Assembly: GCA_022266195.1 (NCBI GenBank)
Contig: WHVY01000004.1
Span: 1,567,501 to 1,631,500, forward strand
From: Tetranychus cinnabarinus
Lineage: Eukaryota > Arthropoda > Arachnida > Trombidiformes > Tetranychidae
Length of the DNA stretch: 64,000 bases
Direction: 5' to 3'
Position numbers and translations under genes: made by a program. Shown here piece by piece: positions 45,734 to 56,292 of the stretch. Each line of letters opens with the position of its first letter. The first letter of the stretch is position 1. The notes under the pieces were generated by a model. It had not been told where the DNA came from. It saw nothing but the letters and a program-made list of their open reading frames with translations, and did no database searches.

Positions 45734-45930
45734 TTAATCCATTTGGATAAAGGGAAGTTCAGGAGCAAATGTATCCACAAGATAAGTACATATAAGTCGC
45801 AGAAAAGATTGATAAAATAGACCAACATTTATATTTCAATATTAACCATAAAGATCAAAGTGAATTTACCTTTATTTTATTAATACAAGATGAACACAGT
45901 TGTTCAAGATGAGGTTCAAGCTTAGAATCA
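45734..45930 (-). pseudogene. GST remnant fused to COX20
   Basis: About 70 bp of GST exon 3 (mutated: GGGAAGTTCAGG), the acceptor, intron 2 and the exon-2 donor. Then a deletion jumps to the 5' leader of a GST (ACACAGTTGTTCAAGATGAGG). Exons 1 and 2 are gone. Confidence 0.8.
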
Positions 45931-46552
45931 AAGTGAACAATTGATCATGAAGTCAGCCTATTATATTCAAGAAAATTACTGAGTTCAACTGAACCTCTGC
46001 ACCAAAAGTATTTGTAAATATTGATTGAACAATATTTGGATGCTTAGCATGTTACTGAAGCTTCATCATTTATTTCGATCCGAGGTAATGGTTTTCATCT
46101 TCACTTACAATTCCTGTCAAGTTTTATTGCTATTACAAACCTGACTAGTAAAGTCCATGTCTTACAAACATCTGTTGCTATTCGCGCCTTTGGAAACTCA
46201 AAGGCAAGTCAACCCTAAAACTTGTAAGCTTAGCTTGAGTTTTCCCGCTCAACTTCTGGACTAGTCTTTTCTAGTTTTGCAAACAAAATAACTAGCTTCA
46301 GGTTAGCAAAGTTTACTTTTTGCAAATTTTGTTTTCAGTTTTAACTTTTTGTAGAAAGCAGATTGAAACATTGGTTTGGGTTCAAACTCGAAATCTAAAA
46401 ACCTATTATTGTATATCGTTGTTTTGATGTTAATGAAACAATAAGCTTGAAGTGTATTTAAAATACAATGAGTGGTAAAATTTATTTCGGTTTTATTTGC
46501 TACAAAATGGATTAAATTTCACAAGACTCATTGCAATCTGATACAATCAGAG
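45931..46552. repeat. Duplicated block, copy 3 of 3, and flanks
   Basis: 45931-46080 matches the 5' flank of GST 7 (30890-31160). 46087-46307 is the third copy of the 31201-31425 block with CTATTCGCGCCTTTGG (46178-46193). The rest is 3' flank of copy G. Confidence 0.7.
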
Positions 46553-47448
46553 TTAACCACGGCATGGCAAGTAGATACGAGGTTGAGATCGGTTTGAAAG
46601 ATTAAAAAGATGAGAAGGATTGCAACAATAAGATTCAAAATATTGTCCAATATTGAAATGGGAAAGAATTTCATTTTTTCGTCTTTCCATATCGGAAAAA
46701 TGTTCTGCGCCAAGTATGAGTGGACGTATTCGACGAGGCTGAGCAAGCAGATATGAATCAATATCTGAATTGAATACTGCAGCTTGTTTATCCAAAAAAG
46801 CTCTGTTACATGTATGAAGACAGAGATATCTGCTGCATTGAGTTTCATCAATTAAATCTTGATGCGTTAAAAAATAATAAACGTAAGTATTATCCAAATC
46901 AAAGGTCAGCAGTAGCTTTGTATTGAGCATGAAACAATCGCCATCTGTAAAGAAATGATGCCTCATATTTTGCGTCATAGAACGACTGTGTAATGAATAA
47001 GAAAAGTCCATTAAAGTAAAACTCAAATCAATAATAATTCAATTGATTATTAAAGAATCATAATTACCAAGAGTTTCTGTCATAATGTAAACAAGCATCG
47101 CGCGGTTGGTGACGGGACACAAAAGGATTTTCAGGATTTCCATTATACGGCTTTAGAAACGATAACAATTCAATCTTTTCACTTGGTATCCTTGTGAATG
47201 CTGAAAGCTATGAATGATTTCAATGATTAAATGTGTTCAAAGGAAACAAAATGTACTTACCTGTTCAATAATTGATTTACGAATTTCATTACTTTCCTTT
47301 GCACTCCAGTCAAAAACAATATCTTGATGATCATCCAATAGTTTCACTCTTATTGTAGCTAAAAACAACCGAATAAAAGTTATTCAATAATATGAAGCAT
47401 CAAAATTCAAGACTTACTTTTATTGGAATTACTATCATTTTCATTCAT
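46553..47448 (-). CDS. Ubiquitin-like/Cys-rich family, copy G (233 aa, intact)
   Basis: Exons on the - strand: 47418-47448, 47261-47358, 47068-47207 and 46553-46985; all phases agree. The ubiquitin-like half is normal, with FTRIPSEKIELLSF. The start of exon 4 differs from the others (RSMTQNMRHHFFTDGDCFML). The Cys cluster is ETQCSRYLCLHTC, with Leu for one His. The second group is FESYCCNPSHLFN, and the protein ends RIYLPCRG. The frame is completely open and the splice sites are consensus, so it is probably functional. Copies A, B and G are the three without an obvious defect. Confidence 0.75.
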
Positions 47449-47722
47449 TTTGATAATTTAAGTTGAAAAAAATACAAAGATAAAGTATAAGGCAAAGACA
47501 ATAGAAAGTCTGAACTGAAATAAACAAAAAAGACAAGTGGACCAAAGTTGACTGGTTTGACCAGTTTAGTCTTGTAAGGTTGTCCGAAAATCTGTCGACT
47601 CACTCAGTTAGAGGTTCAATGTAATTTTTCACAAGTTTCCAAGTAAATTTTGGTTGTTTTCAAACATTTCTTTAAGCTATTCGCGCCTTTGGAAGAGTGA
47701 GTTCAAATACAAAAGGATAACC
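47449..47722. promoter_or_regulatory. Upstream region of copy G
   Basis: CTATTCGCGCCTTTGG at about 47677-47692, 230 bp before the ATG at 47448. Right of 47700 the repeat is cut by PPM1G-derived sequence. Confidence 0.55.
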
Positions 47723-48111
47723 ATATCTCAAAATCAGTAGATGAGACCTCGAAGTTAGCAGCAATCTGGTCATCTTCGTCATCATCCTCATTGTCTAAAT
47801 TATCATCTTCACCTTCACCATACTCCATGTCTGATGAGTCTGAATCATCATCAATATCTTCTCCGTCTTTGATTAAATCCTCAATTAAAATAGTTTTATA
47901 ATCTATTCGTCCAGGTCTAGTTGTACTATCTGATTTCATATTTTCTTGAATCACAACTTTTTTCTTTTTGCCCTTTCCTTTGGAGCTTGATGAGGGTTCA
48001 CCAGATATTACATACATGGTATTAAATATCAAACATTGAGATACAATTAGGTCAATATAATTTAATCCACTTCTCACTGGAAGAGGGGTTCAGAAAAGAG
48101 TAATGTTGCAT
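47723..48111 (-). pseudogene. PPM1G partial duplicate (acidic exon piece plus intron-1 piece)
   Basis: 47723-48004 matches PPM1G 54242-54565 (IDYKAILSEDLIKDGEDID..., the acidic stretch, KGKGKKKKV) without the long Asp run. It is joined at 48025-48111 to a piece of PPM1G intron 1 (counterpart 55785-55870). The same missing middle as in the two short PPM1G fragments shows they derive from this one. It lies directly downstream of COX20. Non-functional. Confidence 0.88.
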
Positions 48112-48151
48112 CAGTTGATAACAATCTAAACAACAGAATTTCATTAATAAA

Positions 48152-48682
48152 CTATTTCTTAAATTCAGAAATAATTGGATCATTTGGTTGACTTCCTAAT
48201 TCTAAGGCTTTAGAGGCAAGTATTTCAGATATCTTTTTGAGCTGCTCTTGTTCTTTGAAATAATTATATCTACAATAAATCCAATAGACACCCATTGTTG
48301 CACCAAACATACCAAATCCTCTAGCTATTGACTTACGAACATGACCTGAAAGAATAAAAATGGATATCAAACTATTAGCAAGACAAAATAACATTTATGC
48401 AAAAACATTGAAGAAAAGTATGAAACTATTATGACAATCTCAAATTTATGAAAAGGTCAACAAAATGAGTTGATTACTTACTAGTAAACATGAAGCTTAA
48501 CGATCCAACAACCAAACCACCAGTAAATGAGTACAGATAAGTTTGCCTAACACATGGTTCGGCGGCAAATCGCTTCAAAAATGAAACCTTCTGTAAAGCA
48601 GAAACAGACGTTGTTATTGCAAGGTAGATGAATGAATCTAACATTGACTAACCTTTTCCTCCAAATCATTATCTGTTGACAT
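48152..48682 (-). CDS. COX20: COX20, cytochrome c oxidase assembly factor (110 aa)
   Basis: Exons on the - strand: 48653-48682, 48482-48590 and 48152-48345; phases agree. COX20 (FAM36A) is a mitochondrial inner-membrane protein that stabilises newly made COX2 and presents it to the copper chaperones during complex IV assembly. The protein starts MSTDNDLEEK and has a first hydrophobic segment (YSFTGGLVVGSLSFMFTS). A conserved turn (HVRKSIARGFGMFG, like human SRIRRSCDVGVGGF) leads into a second segment with CRYNYFKEQ, matching the human CRYNYAKQR signature. It is short, about the size of the human protein. Several truncated copies of this gene lie to the left, all on the same strand. Confidence 0.92.
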
Positions 48683-50810
48683 TTTCCAATAAAAGGAAGA
48701 TTAAATATTCTTATTCAAGATTTAAAAAGAGATTTTAATTCATTAATATTGAATAGCAAATAAGTTTGATTGTGTTAAACTAAACAAAACCATATGATTG
48801 CTGATTCAATAGATCGATAGCAATCGATCTATTGAAAAAAGGTAAAAAAGTATTTTTCTGGGTTTTAACTGTTGATGAACGAGATTTTGATTTATTACTA
48901 TTAACTATAATAAACTACAAGAATAGTTTTTTAAGATTATACACACTAATTAGATTTAGTTGATTTGCCACAAAATTGATTACAAGCCATCTTTTACTAT
49001 TGTCTTATTATGGATTAACAGATGAACGTTCATCAACCTAATTTGAGTTTAAAAAAAGAAATGCTACTAATTTTTGAGATGTATATTAATTGTCAAAATT
49101 GATCACGAAAGATGAATGGTGAGGGACAGAAGAGGGACAGTGCGCAAATAAAGTAGGCGAAACAGGTGAGATCAATTGGAGGCTTAACTTCAATCCTTGA
49201 TCCATTGTAAACATGTTGAGCATGAATTTCCGATTATCCATAGTCTTGTGATTTGTAGATTCATCCTAGAATAATTGATTGGATTATTGTTTTAAGATGC
49301 AAGCTAAATTGTCTTCTTTTACTAATTTATTGTTTGTAAATTGTTTAAGGGTTAATCTAACCTGTTTTGAGGGAGATGAATGAGTCGAGACGAGCTGATC
49401 GAGTTTTGTTTAGTTTTCAAAAAAGTGTTTCTTCTGCACTAACTAATGTGAGTTGTTTTGTGATGAAACTTACTGCTCAATGGATTGAAGTTTAGTTTAT
49501 AATACAATTTGATTTTCCGTAAAATAATTTCATGTTATTGAAAAGAAACATCTTTAAATAGTGATTTATAATCAACAATTGTCATCAAAAATTCATGATA
49601 TCTTATTGAGTTTGTTGATAGCTCTAGTCAACATCCGTGGTAGTTTTGATAGATTGTAATTCCAATGGACAATCACAATCTTATTTCCTTTTAAACGTGA
49701 GTATTTTTCATTTTACTGATTGTTTATCAACAAACACTTGTTATTAAATCCATAAAGTCAATATAATGAAACGCCAAATTTGGATGCTGCTTTTCGCCAA
49801 TGTTCACTTGTTTAGACAAAACCAGTGAATAGCAGTCTAGTGAGGAACTAAATTCAAGCTTATTCACAACATTTTTGGTGGATTTAAGGATTTTGTCTCT
49901 TATCAGCTTTAATTGCTCATATGTAAATTATGCTGGAATGTGAATAATTGAAATAAATGATTAGGGTGAATTTAATTTTTGAATAATCCTTTTTGTCAAT
50001 GGTTAAAGTAACTGGTTTTGGGTTGAAGATGTGAATTAGCAATACTTGAGAAAAATTGAGATAATAGTTGGATTGATCTCTTTCTCAGTCAACAATATCA
50101 ACCAAGCAAATCAAGTTAACAGTTGTAACGATTAAATAATGAAGGGAAAATAAGGCATTAAATTATATGAAGCAAATCAACAACAAAATGACAACATTAA
50201 CATAACTGTTGAGCAGTTGCTGCAACATTTAGAGATGAAACATTGAAAAACCGTTGAAATGGTTGTTAAGCGCGAACTGGATGCTTTCAGTTACAGACTG
50301 TAACAATTAAAAATCATGTAATGGTAATAAGTGTATACCATTAATTCCTTAACAATAATCAGCTATGATCAGTATTGGAAAATAAGTCAAATTATGATTA
50401 GTAGATTGACTGTATAATGTTTGTTGGATGATCTTAAAAATGTTTCTCACTGATCACTGGATCGCTTGGCACAAATTGAATGTTAATTATTCTGGATTGG
50501 ATGATGATTTAGTCTAATAGCGATGAAAGAACCCAAGTTATTAGCAATAAACAAAATGATGTACAAACTAAAAATAAATACTAAACCGAATTGTTCAGCA
50601 ATCAAGAGCAGATCCAAAACTTCTTACAGCTTGTGACAACGTAGGCACAATAACAAACAAATGATATATAAATGTACTTTTTGATGCTTTAAAAATTATT
50701 AATTAATGCTATTTATTTTTATTCAATACAGATTTGATCATATAATTTGAATCAAGTTAAACGTCAACATTCATTTGTTAACTTAAAATCAACTGGATTG
50801 TTCAAGCAAC
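48683..50810. other. Intergenic between COX20 and TMEM135 (divergent)
   Basis: About 2.1 kb, AT-rich, shared upstream region of two divergent genes. A splice-donor-like GTGAGA (near 49165) and a short frame at 49376 (MNESRRADRVLFSF..., 38 codons) could belong to a 5' leader, but neither can be tied to TMEM135. Otherwise nothing is seen. Confidence 0.45.
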
Positions 50811-52199
50811 ATGTCAATGTTAAGCAAATTATGGGATAAATTATTTTTACCTGAATGGTCATTCAAATACAACTGCTATGAAACTGCTCATACATGGACA
50901 CCTCATTGTTCAGTGGCATCATGGGAAATTGGAAGCTCAGCTTTCCAAGAAGGACTAAAGATGTATTCAGCCCTGAATGCTGTACAATTTATACTCGCCC
51001 GTAAATACACTTCAGATGCTTTGCTCAAAGCTATTGGAAATGCATTGAACTCATCAACTTTTCTAGGCGTCAACGGTTTCCTAACCTTTAGCCTTTTCTG
51101 TGGTCTTCGAGCTGCTTCGGGTAAATTTTACTACTCATTGGTGGCCTTTTTACCATCTTTTTTGGCAGCTTATGCAGCTATACACATTGAAAGACCCCAT
51201 CGACGATCAGCCCTTGCCTTGTACTTGATCAACATAGCCTCAGAGTGTTTATACCGAGTTGCCATTAAACGTAAACTCTTCAAGCCCATTCCAAATGGGG
51301 AAATAATGCTTTTCACAACTTCAATGACAATATTAATGTACCTTTATCGGACCCGAGGTCTTGGTAATGATCCGATTAGCCTGTTGATTAAAGGTTTAAT
51401 TGGCAGGGAAGAGTCTAAAAGTGGACTAGCACGAGCTGCAGTGGTCACATCAAATGGATGTAACAATAAACAATTTTTACCAACAAAACAATCATTCCTT
51501 TGGTCGCAATTGACCACTTCGCATCCAACCTGTCCTCATAAAACATATTCATCTTGTTTCACTTATATTGCCCATGGATTGATTAAATCATTTGGATTAA
51601 CTTGCTCCATTTTAACTCTCATCTCTTCGGTTAAAAATCCTTCCCGTTTAATGAAAGATCCTTCAATTGTATTGAGAGCTGCTCGTAATAGTAAAAATGT
51701 ACGTTTCGCTGGTTTCCTTGGACTTTTTGTGGCCACCTTTCGTCTTGTCAATTGTACTCTTCGGACAAGTTGCAATGGTTCAGCTGGTTGGCATGCAGCT
51801 CTGGCCGGTTCACTTGCTAGTCTTACTATGACACTTTCACCCAACTCCACCATATCAACTTATGTAACATGGAAGTGCATTGAAAACGTTTATTGTCTTG
51901 GCTATGCAAATGGCTTGTTACCTGATCCAGTTAATATAATACCCATTATTTATGCTGCCTGTGTTTCAATTATATTTTATTGTGGAGTTTTATCACCTGA
52001 TACTGTAAGACCTTCGTATGTTAAGTTCATGGACTCTGTAACTAGACAAAGAATCCACCAATTTAATCGTAATGTGCTTGCTGTTTTCCGAACTGGAGCT
52101 GAAAAAGGTTACGAAGATTACGTCCCGAACTTGGATCCTAATTTTTGTACCAAAGCTTTCCTTGAAACAAATTATCTTTGGATGCTTTCAGTAAACTAA
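50811..52199 (+). CDS. TMEM135: TMEM135-like peroxisomal/mitochondrial membrane protein (462 aa)
   Basis: Single-exon gene. The N-terminal NCYETAHTWTPHC matches the human NCYEIGHTWHPSC signature; further shared points are GKFYY, ERPHRRSALALYLINIASE, RNSKNVRFAGFLGLFV and, near the end, TVRPSYVKFM..(F)NRNVLAVFRTGAEKGYEDYVPNLDP. Several hydrophobic segments typical of the Tim17-like TMEM135 family are spaced along the chain. The length equals the human protein (about 458). The family works in mitochondrial dynamics and in peroxisomal/lysosomal lipid and cholesterol handling. The start is chosen at the first Met just before the conserved Cys-rich N-terminus. The absence of introns is unusual for this gene and suggests intron loss or retroposition of the sole local copy. 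Confidence 0.94.
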   Translation: MSMLSKLWDKLFLPEWSFKYNCYETAHTWTPHCSVASWEIGSSAFQEGLKMYSALNAVQFILARKYTSDALLKAIGNALNSSTFLGVNGFLTFSLFCGLRAASGKFYYSLVAFLPSFLAAYAAIHIERPHRRSALALYLINIASECLYRVAIKRKLFKPIPNGEIMLFTTSMTILMYLYRTRGLGNDPISLLIKGLIGREESKSGLARAAVVTSNGCNNKQFLPTKQSFLWSQLTTSHPTCPHKTYSSCFTYIAHGLIKSFGLTCSILTLISSVKNPSRLMKDPSIVLRAARNSKNVRFAGFLGLFVATFRLVNCTLRTSCNGSAGWHAALAGSLASLTMTLSPNSTISTYVTWKCIENVYCLGYANGLLPDPVNIIPIIYAACVSIIFYCGVLSPDTVRPSYVKFMDSVTRQRIHQFNRNVLAVFRTGAEKGYEDYVPNLDPNFCTKAFLETNYLWMLSVN

Positions 52200-52594
52200 C
52201 CTTGATTATTCAGCATTTCACTCGGACTATCTTAGTTCTGGGATTTTTAATTACTAGTCAATCAATACTATTTGGACTTTAAATGCTGATAATTGAGACA
52301 TAATTATTCAAAGTAATGCTAATCAAACTCAATTTAAAACCAGTCTTGTGTATCATTGATCAAGCAGTATTTTAGATAATAAGATTATCGATTGTTAACT
52401 ATTCTTATATTTTAAGGCTGATAATTGAATAAATTTTACAATTTAACTATTGATTTCACTTAAACGTTGCATGAAATCGGTTAATGATATTTTTCATCAA
52501 CTTAAAAATGGAAAGCATTTAATTTAAATATTAGAATCAAAAAGACACGGATTTTACAGAATTGTTTTGGCCTTTCTGTTGATTTAAATTTTAA
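52200..52594. other. TMEM135 3' flank
   Basis: AT-rich 3'UTR/intergenic sequence; nothing else is recognised. Confidence 0.5.
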
Positions 52595-53264
52595 ATTAGG
52601 TTAGTTTTGTAATCTTTGAGAAGAAAAATGTTTCATATCGATTTCAGTTTCATCTCAATTAAATGAAGAGGACACAAAAAATTAGCGTAATAATAATATA
52701 TTATGATAACAAGATTAATAATAACAAGTTAATTGTTATTATTTCTTCAATTTGTCTCTTCTTTAAACCATTTCTTTCAAATTGTGGAATAAAAATCTAT
52801 GATAAATGCACAAGTCTTGTTTATGCTTAGTATGAGAATTACTTAAAAGCATAAACTATAACTATTAAATTTGCTTGGGTGTATCAATGATAATTGTAAG
52901 TTTCATTTCTCACAGATAGAGAAGTCTTGTGTAACGTTAAAAATAAATGAAACTCAAGTTAAATGAATAACTAAAGATCAAAACTGATAGATTTTAAATT
53001 AAAATTTATCTTTTTGGAGACAAGCAAGGTGTTGAGTTTTTTTGCATGAAATGAAAAATTCGGTCAGAAGGAAAAATAGGAATGGAAGGCAAGAAATCGA
53101 GTAGTGAGTGTGTGTGTGTTTATGTGTTTGTTGTGTGGTGTTTGGTTTGTGTAAAGAGAAAGGGTTAATGAGCACGACGGAGCAAAGCTGATTCCATCCA
53201 AGGATCTTTCAAATGACACTGAAAGATGAGCTATAATGAAATGACCAAGAGTTTTGCCAAAAAA
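52595..53264. repeat. About 665-bp block, probable source copy
   Basis: Third full copy of the block at 35243 and 44677. Here its right side continues into sequence leading to the PPM1G 3' end instead of jumping to PPM1G exon 2. This is therefore likely the original location, i.e. PPM1G downstream DNA. Confidence 0.8.
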
Positions 53265-53386
53265 GGTGATGAAGTTTTAGATTGTTAAAAATGGAAAAGT
53301 TGAATGAAGTTTAATAAAACGATTTCTTTTAATTCTTCAGCAAGCAAACGAAGAGAATGCCACCTTGCATGACATACTTTATAGAC

Positions 53387-56292
53387 TTAAAGGGCAGTCT
53401 TTTGTCGTTTAGAAGCTGGCTCTGAGGAAACTTGTTGACTCTCTGAAGCTGGCTGCTTTTTTGAGTCTGACTGGCTCGGATCTAATTGCTCTTCATTTGA
53501 ATTATTGGTTACCTCATCATCAGAGTCTTCTAGTTCTTGCTGACTATCGGTTGGTTTAATATTCGTGAATTGAACAATAATGCAAGTCATGTTATCGCAA
53601 CCTGTACCATCTCCTTCAGTATCAGGTGATAAACAATGATCGAAAAGCTAATCAAAGGAAAGAAGAGAAACAATTGAAAACTTTTGTTAGTATTTTGACT
53701 TTAAAACAAATCAAAGACAAAAACTTACCTCTTCACATATTGAACACAAACTCTTTTTGCCTAAACGTTCTTTAACAAAGTCAACAACCTCTTGACTGGT
53801 CATTGAATTCCTAAGAAAATATAGAAAAATGAAATTAGATCGAAAAATTGGATATCGACGTGTGATTACTTACCAAATACCATCACAGGCAAGCACCATG
53901 AACTCGTCTCTATCTGGTTTTATTATTTTCGTTCGAATATCTGGGAATGCAGTTATCATTTGTTCCTTCAAACTAAGTTCAGTATTGGTTTTGTAAGCAT
54001 GATCACCAATGGCTCGAGATAAATTAAGTCCTCCATTAATACGACCATCACTATTAATTGACCCCCCTGCAGCTTCTATTCGTTTCTTTTCAATGGTGTC
54101 TTCAGGTTTATGATCCAAAGACATGTCAACTGCTTTACCACGCCTAGAAAGAACACAACGGGAATCGCCAGCATTTGCAACATACAATTGATTGCCTTTT
54201 AAAACAGCAAAAACAGCGGTGCAACCACTATCTCGGCCAGGTATCTCAAAATCAGTAGATGAGGCCTCGAAGTTAGCAGCCATTTGGTCATCTTCGTCAT
54301 CGTCATCATCGTCATCATCGTCGTCGTCATCATCTTCATCATCATCCTCATTGTCTAAATCATCATCTTCACCTTCACCATACTCCATGTCTGATGAGTC
54401 TGAATCATCATCAATATCTTCTCCGTCTTTGATTAAATCCTCACTTAAAATAGCTTTATAATCTATTCGTCCAGGTCTAGTTGTACTATCTGATTTCACA
54501 TTTTCTTGAATCACAACTTTTTTCTTTTTGCCCTTTCCTTTAGAGCTTGATGAGGGTTCATCAGCGCTTGTAGATGCTGCAGCGCTGACTGTATTGTCAC
54601 ATGCAGCTGTTGAAGGAGATGGATAGGATGAAGATGAAGAGGTTGATTGTTCAGGTTTAGATGACTTAGCCGGTGCAGCTTCTGAAGATGTCGAAACACA
54701 ACTGTCCTTTTCATTTTGCGCACTTGTTTCTCCGTTAGCTTTCTTGCTTGTTTCAATATCAACTGATGATGAATTAGACAGATCACCCGATACTACTTCA
54801 TTTGATTCGCTAACATTGGAGGTACATTTACTCGAATCAGACTTAGTAGACGAAACTTTACAAATGTCATTTTTATCTTCATTAGCTTCGGTCACAGATG
54901 ATGATACGGAATCTCCTCCGTCAGATTGTTGATGAAACAGTGAATTTTTCTCGGGATCTGAACCACTTTCATTTAGTTTTCCGTTGGGTAGATTATGAGA
55001 AGAGGAACTTGACCCACTGGTAGAACTACTTGAACTGCAAGGTTCGAACCTGTTCAAGGCCTCTGATTCATTTGATGTAGATGATGAACTGCATAAATTA
55101 TTAATAGCTTTCGCATCTTCAGCAGTTGATGTAGATGGTCCTTGTTTACCGCGCAAGAAAGGTGAAATTGGTTTAGCCTTTTTGGTGTTAAATTCTAGCC
55201 TAACATGTGGCGGAATATGATCACGTTTAACTACTTCATTAGGATCATTTTCATGGCCACTATAACGGGCTATCAATGCTTCCAATGGTAAATTTGCTTC
55301 TTCTTTCAACAGAGATGCTTCATTATCGTCTTCCTCATCTTCATCACTTCTAATATAATCATCGCCGGCTATAACTTTAAGCTCCTCGATAATCTCTGGA
55401 ATAGTCAAAAGACTATCAAATTCAAGAAAGGCCTCTTCCAAAGCTTGTTTAAGATTTCCTTCTTTGTATTTATTTAAATTTTTAAGGAACTGTGGGAGAT
55501 GACGAGCACAATATTGGGCCACTTCACCTCCACCATGTCCATCGAAAACAGCAAACACTGAGGTTTTTTCATCAAAATCAAGTAAACCTATATGAGCATC
55601 CTGAAAGAAAAGATGACAGAAACGATATAAATAAACAGTGAAAGGGTTGGAGGGAAACCAAAAGATTGAAATTGCGCTGTCAAATCAAGTTGCTCAATTA
55701 TTAGCTGAAATACTTTCTTTAATAATTTTTTTCTAAATGTTCACTAACTTAACAGAAAAGAATGATACGCTGTTGCAATGTAAAAATATCAAACACTGAG
55801 ATACAATGAGGTCAATATGATTTAATCTACTTCTCACAGGAAGAGGGGTTCAGAAAAGAGTAATATTGCATAAGGGAAGGCGGAAAGGGAGATAAGGGAC
55901 TGAAATATTCATGAATGAGAAGAAAAAAACAAGAATATTTAAGAATGAAAAATCTAACACCAAGAAGAAGCGGTGAAAGCAAAAAATGAAGCTTGCAGTT
56001 AACTAATTTACTTCAAATTGCTAACACACTTGAGGCAAAATAAAAATAAAAATTTAAAGTAAAGTATCAAAAGCTGACAAACAGTTAACATTTAATACAT
56101 TAACGAGCTACAAAAACATTCTTTCTCAGAGTAGGACAAGATTAATGTTTGATGGAATAAATGAAAAAAAAGTGAAAATACCTCTTGAGATGTCCTCCAT
56201 CCTTGCATAGAAGAGGCTCCATATTTAATAAACTCGTTCTCATCTTCTTCCGATAACTTTTCAGTCTTTGGCTCTGAAAGGTAGGCTCCCAT
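53387..56292 (-). CDS. PPM1G: Protein phosphatase PPM1G (PP2C gamma) (726 aa)
   Basis: Exons on the - strand: 56182-56292, 53874-55600, 53729-53810 and 53387-53647. PPM1G is a nuclear Mg/Mn-dependent Ser/Thr phosphatase acting on spliceosomal and chromatin substrates. The start MGAYLSEPKTEK is the family's N-myristoylation-like start. The catalytic metal sites are visible: ED (residues 37-38), DGHGG (57-61), then after a long insert RDSGCTAV, ANAGDSRCVL, the LSRAIGD motif and ACDGIWN. The insert (about residues 100-465) is the hallmark of PPM1G: Ser-rich, ending in an extended acidic tract with a 14-plus Asp run and a KGKGKKKK basic patch. It is larger than in human (546 aa in total). The C-terminus ends with a basic, nuclear-localisation-like stretch (SKRQK). 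Confidence 0.96.
54285..54350. repeat. In-frame GAT/GAC trinucleotide repeat in PPM1G
   Basis: A (TCATCG/TCATCA)-type run on the + strand encodes the poly-Asp tract of PPM1G. The partial duplicate at 47723 has a much shorter version, so the repeat has expanded here or contracted there. Confidence 0.9.

Noticed and set aside
47703..48077. 124-aa minus-strand frame resembling PPM1G
   Set aside because: It is an internal piece of PPM1G fused to intron sequence, with no start or catalytic part; annotated as a fragment.
49376..49492. 38-codon plus-strand ORF (MNESRRADRVLFSF...) followed by GTGAGT-like donor context
   Set aside because: Could be an upstream exon of TMEM135 or a short gene, but no matching acceptor or family was found and the TMEM135 start is already complete.
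54192..54461. Ser-rich plus-strand frame opposite PPM1G
   Set aside because: Antisense of the poly-Asp GAT repeat.
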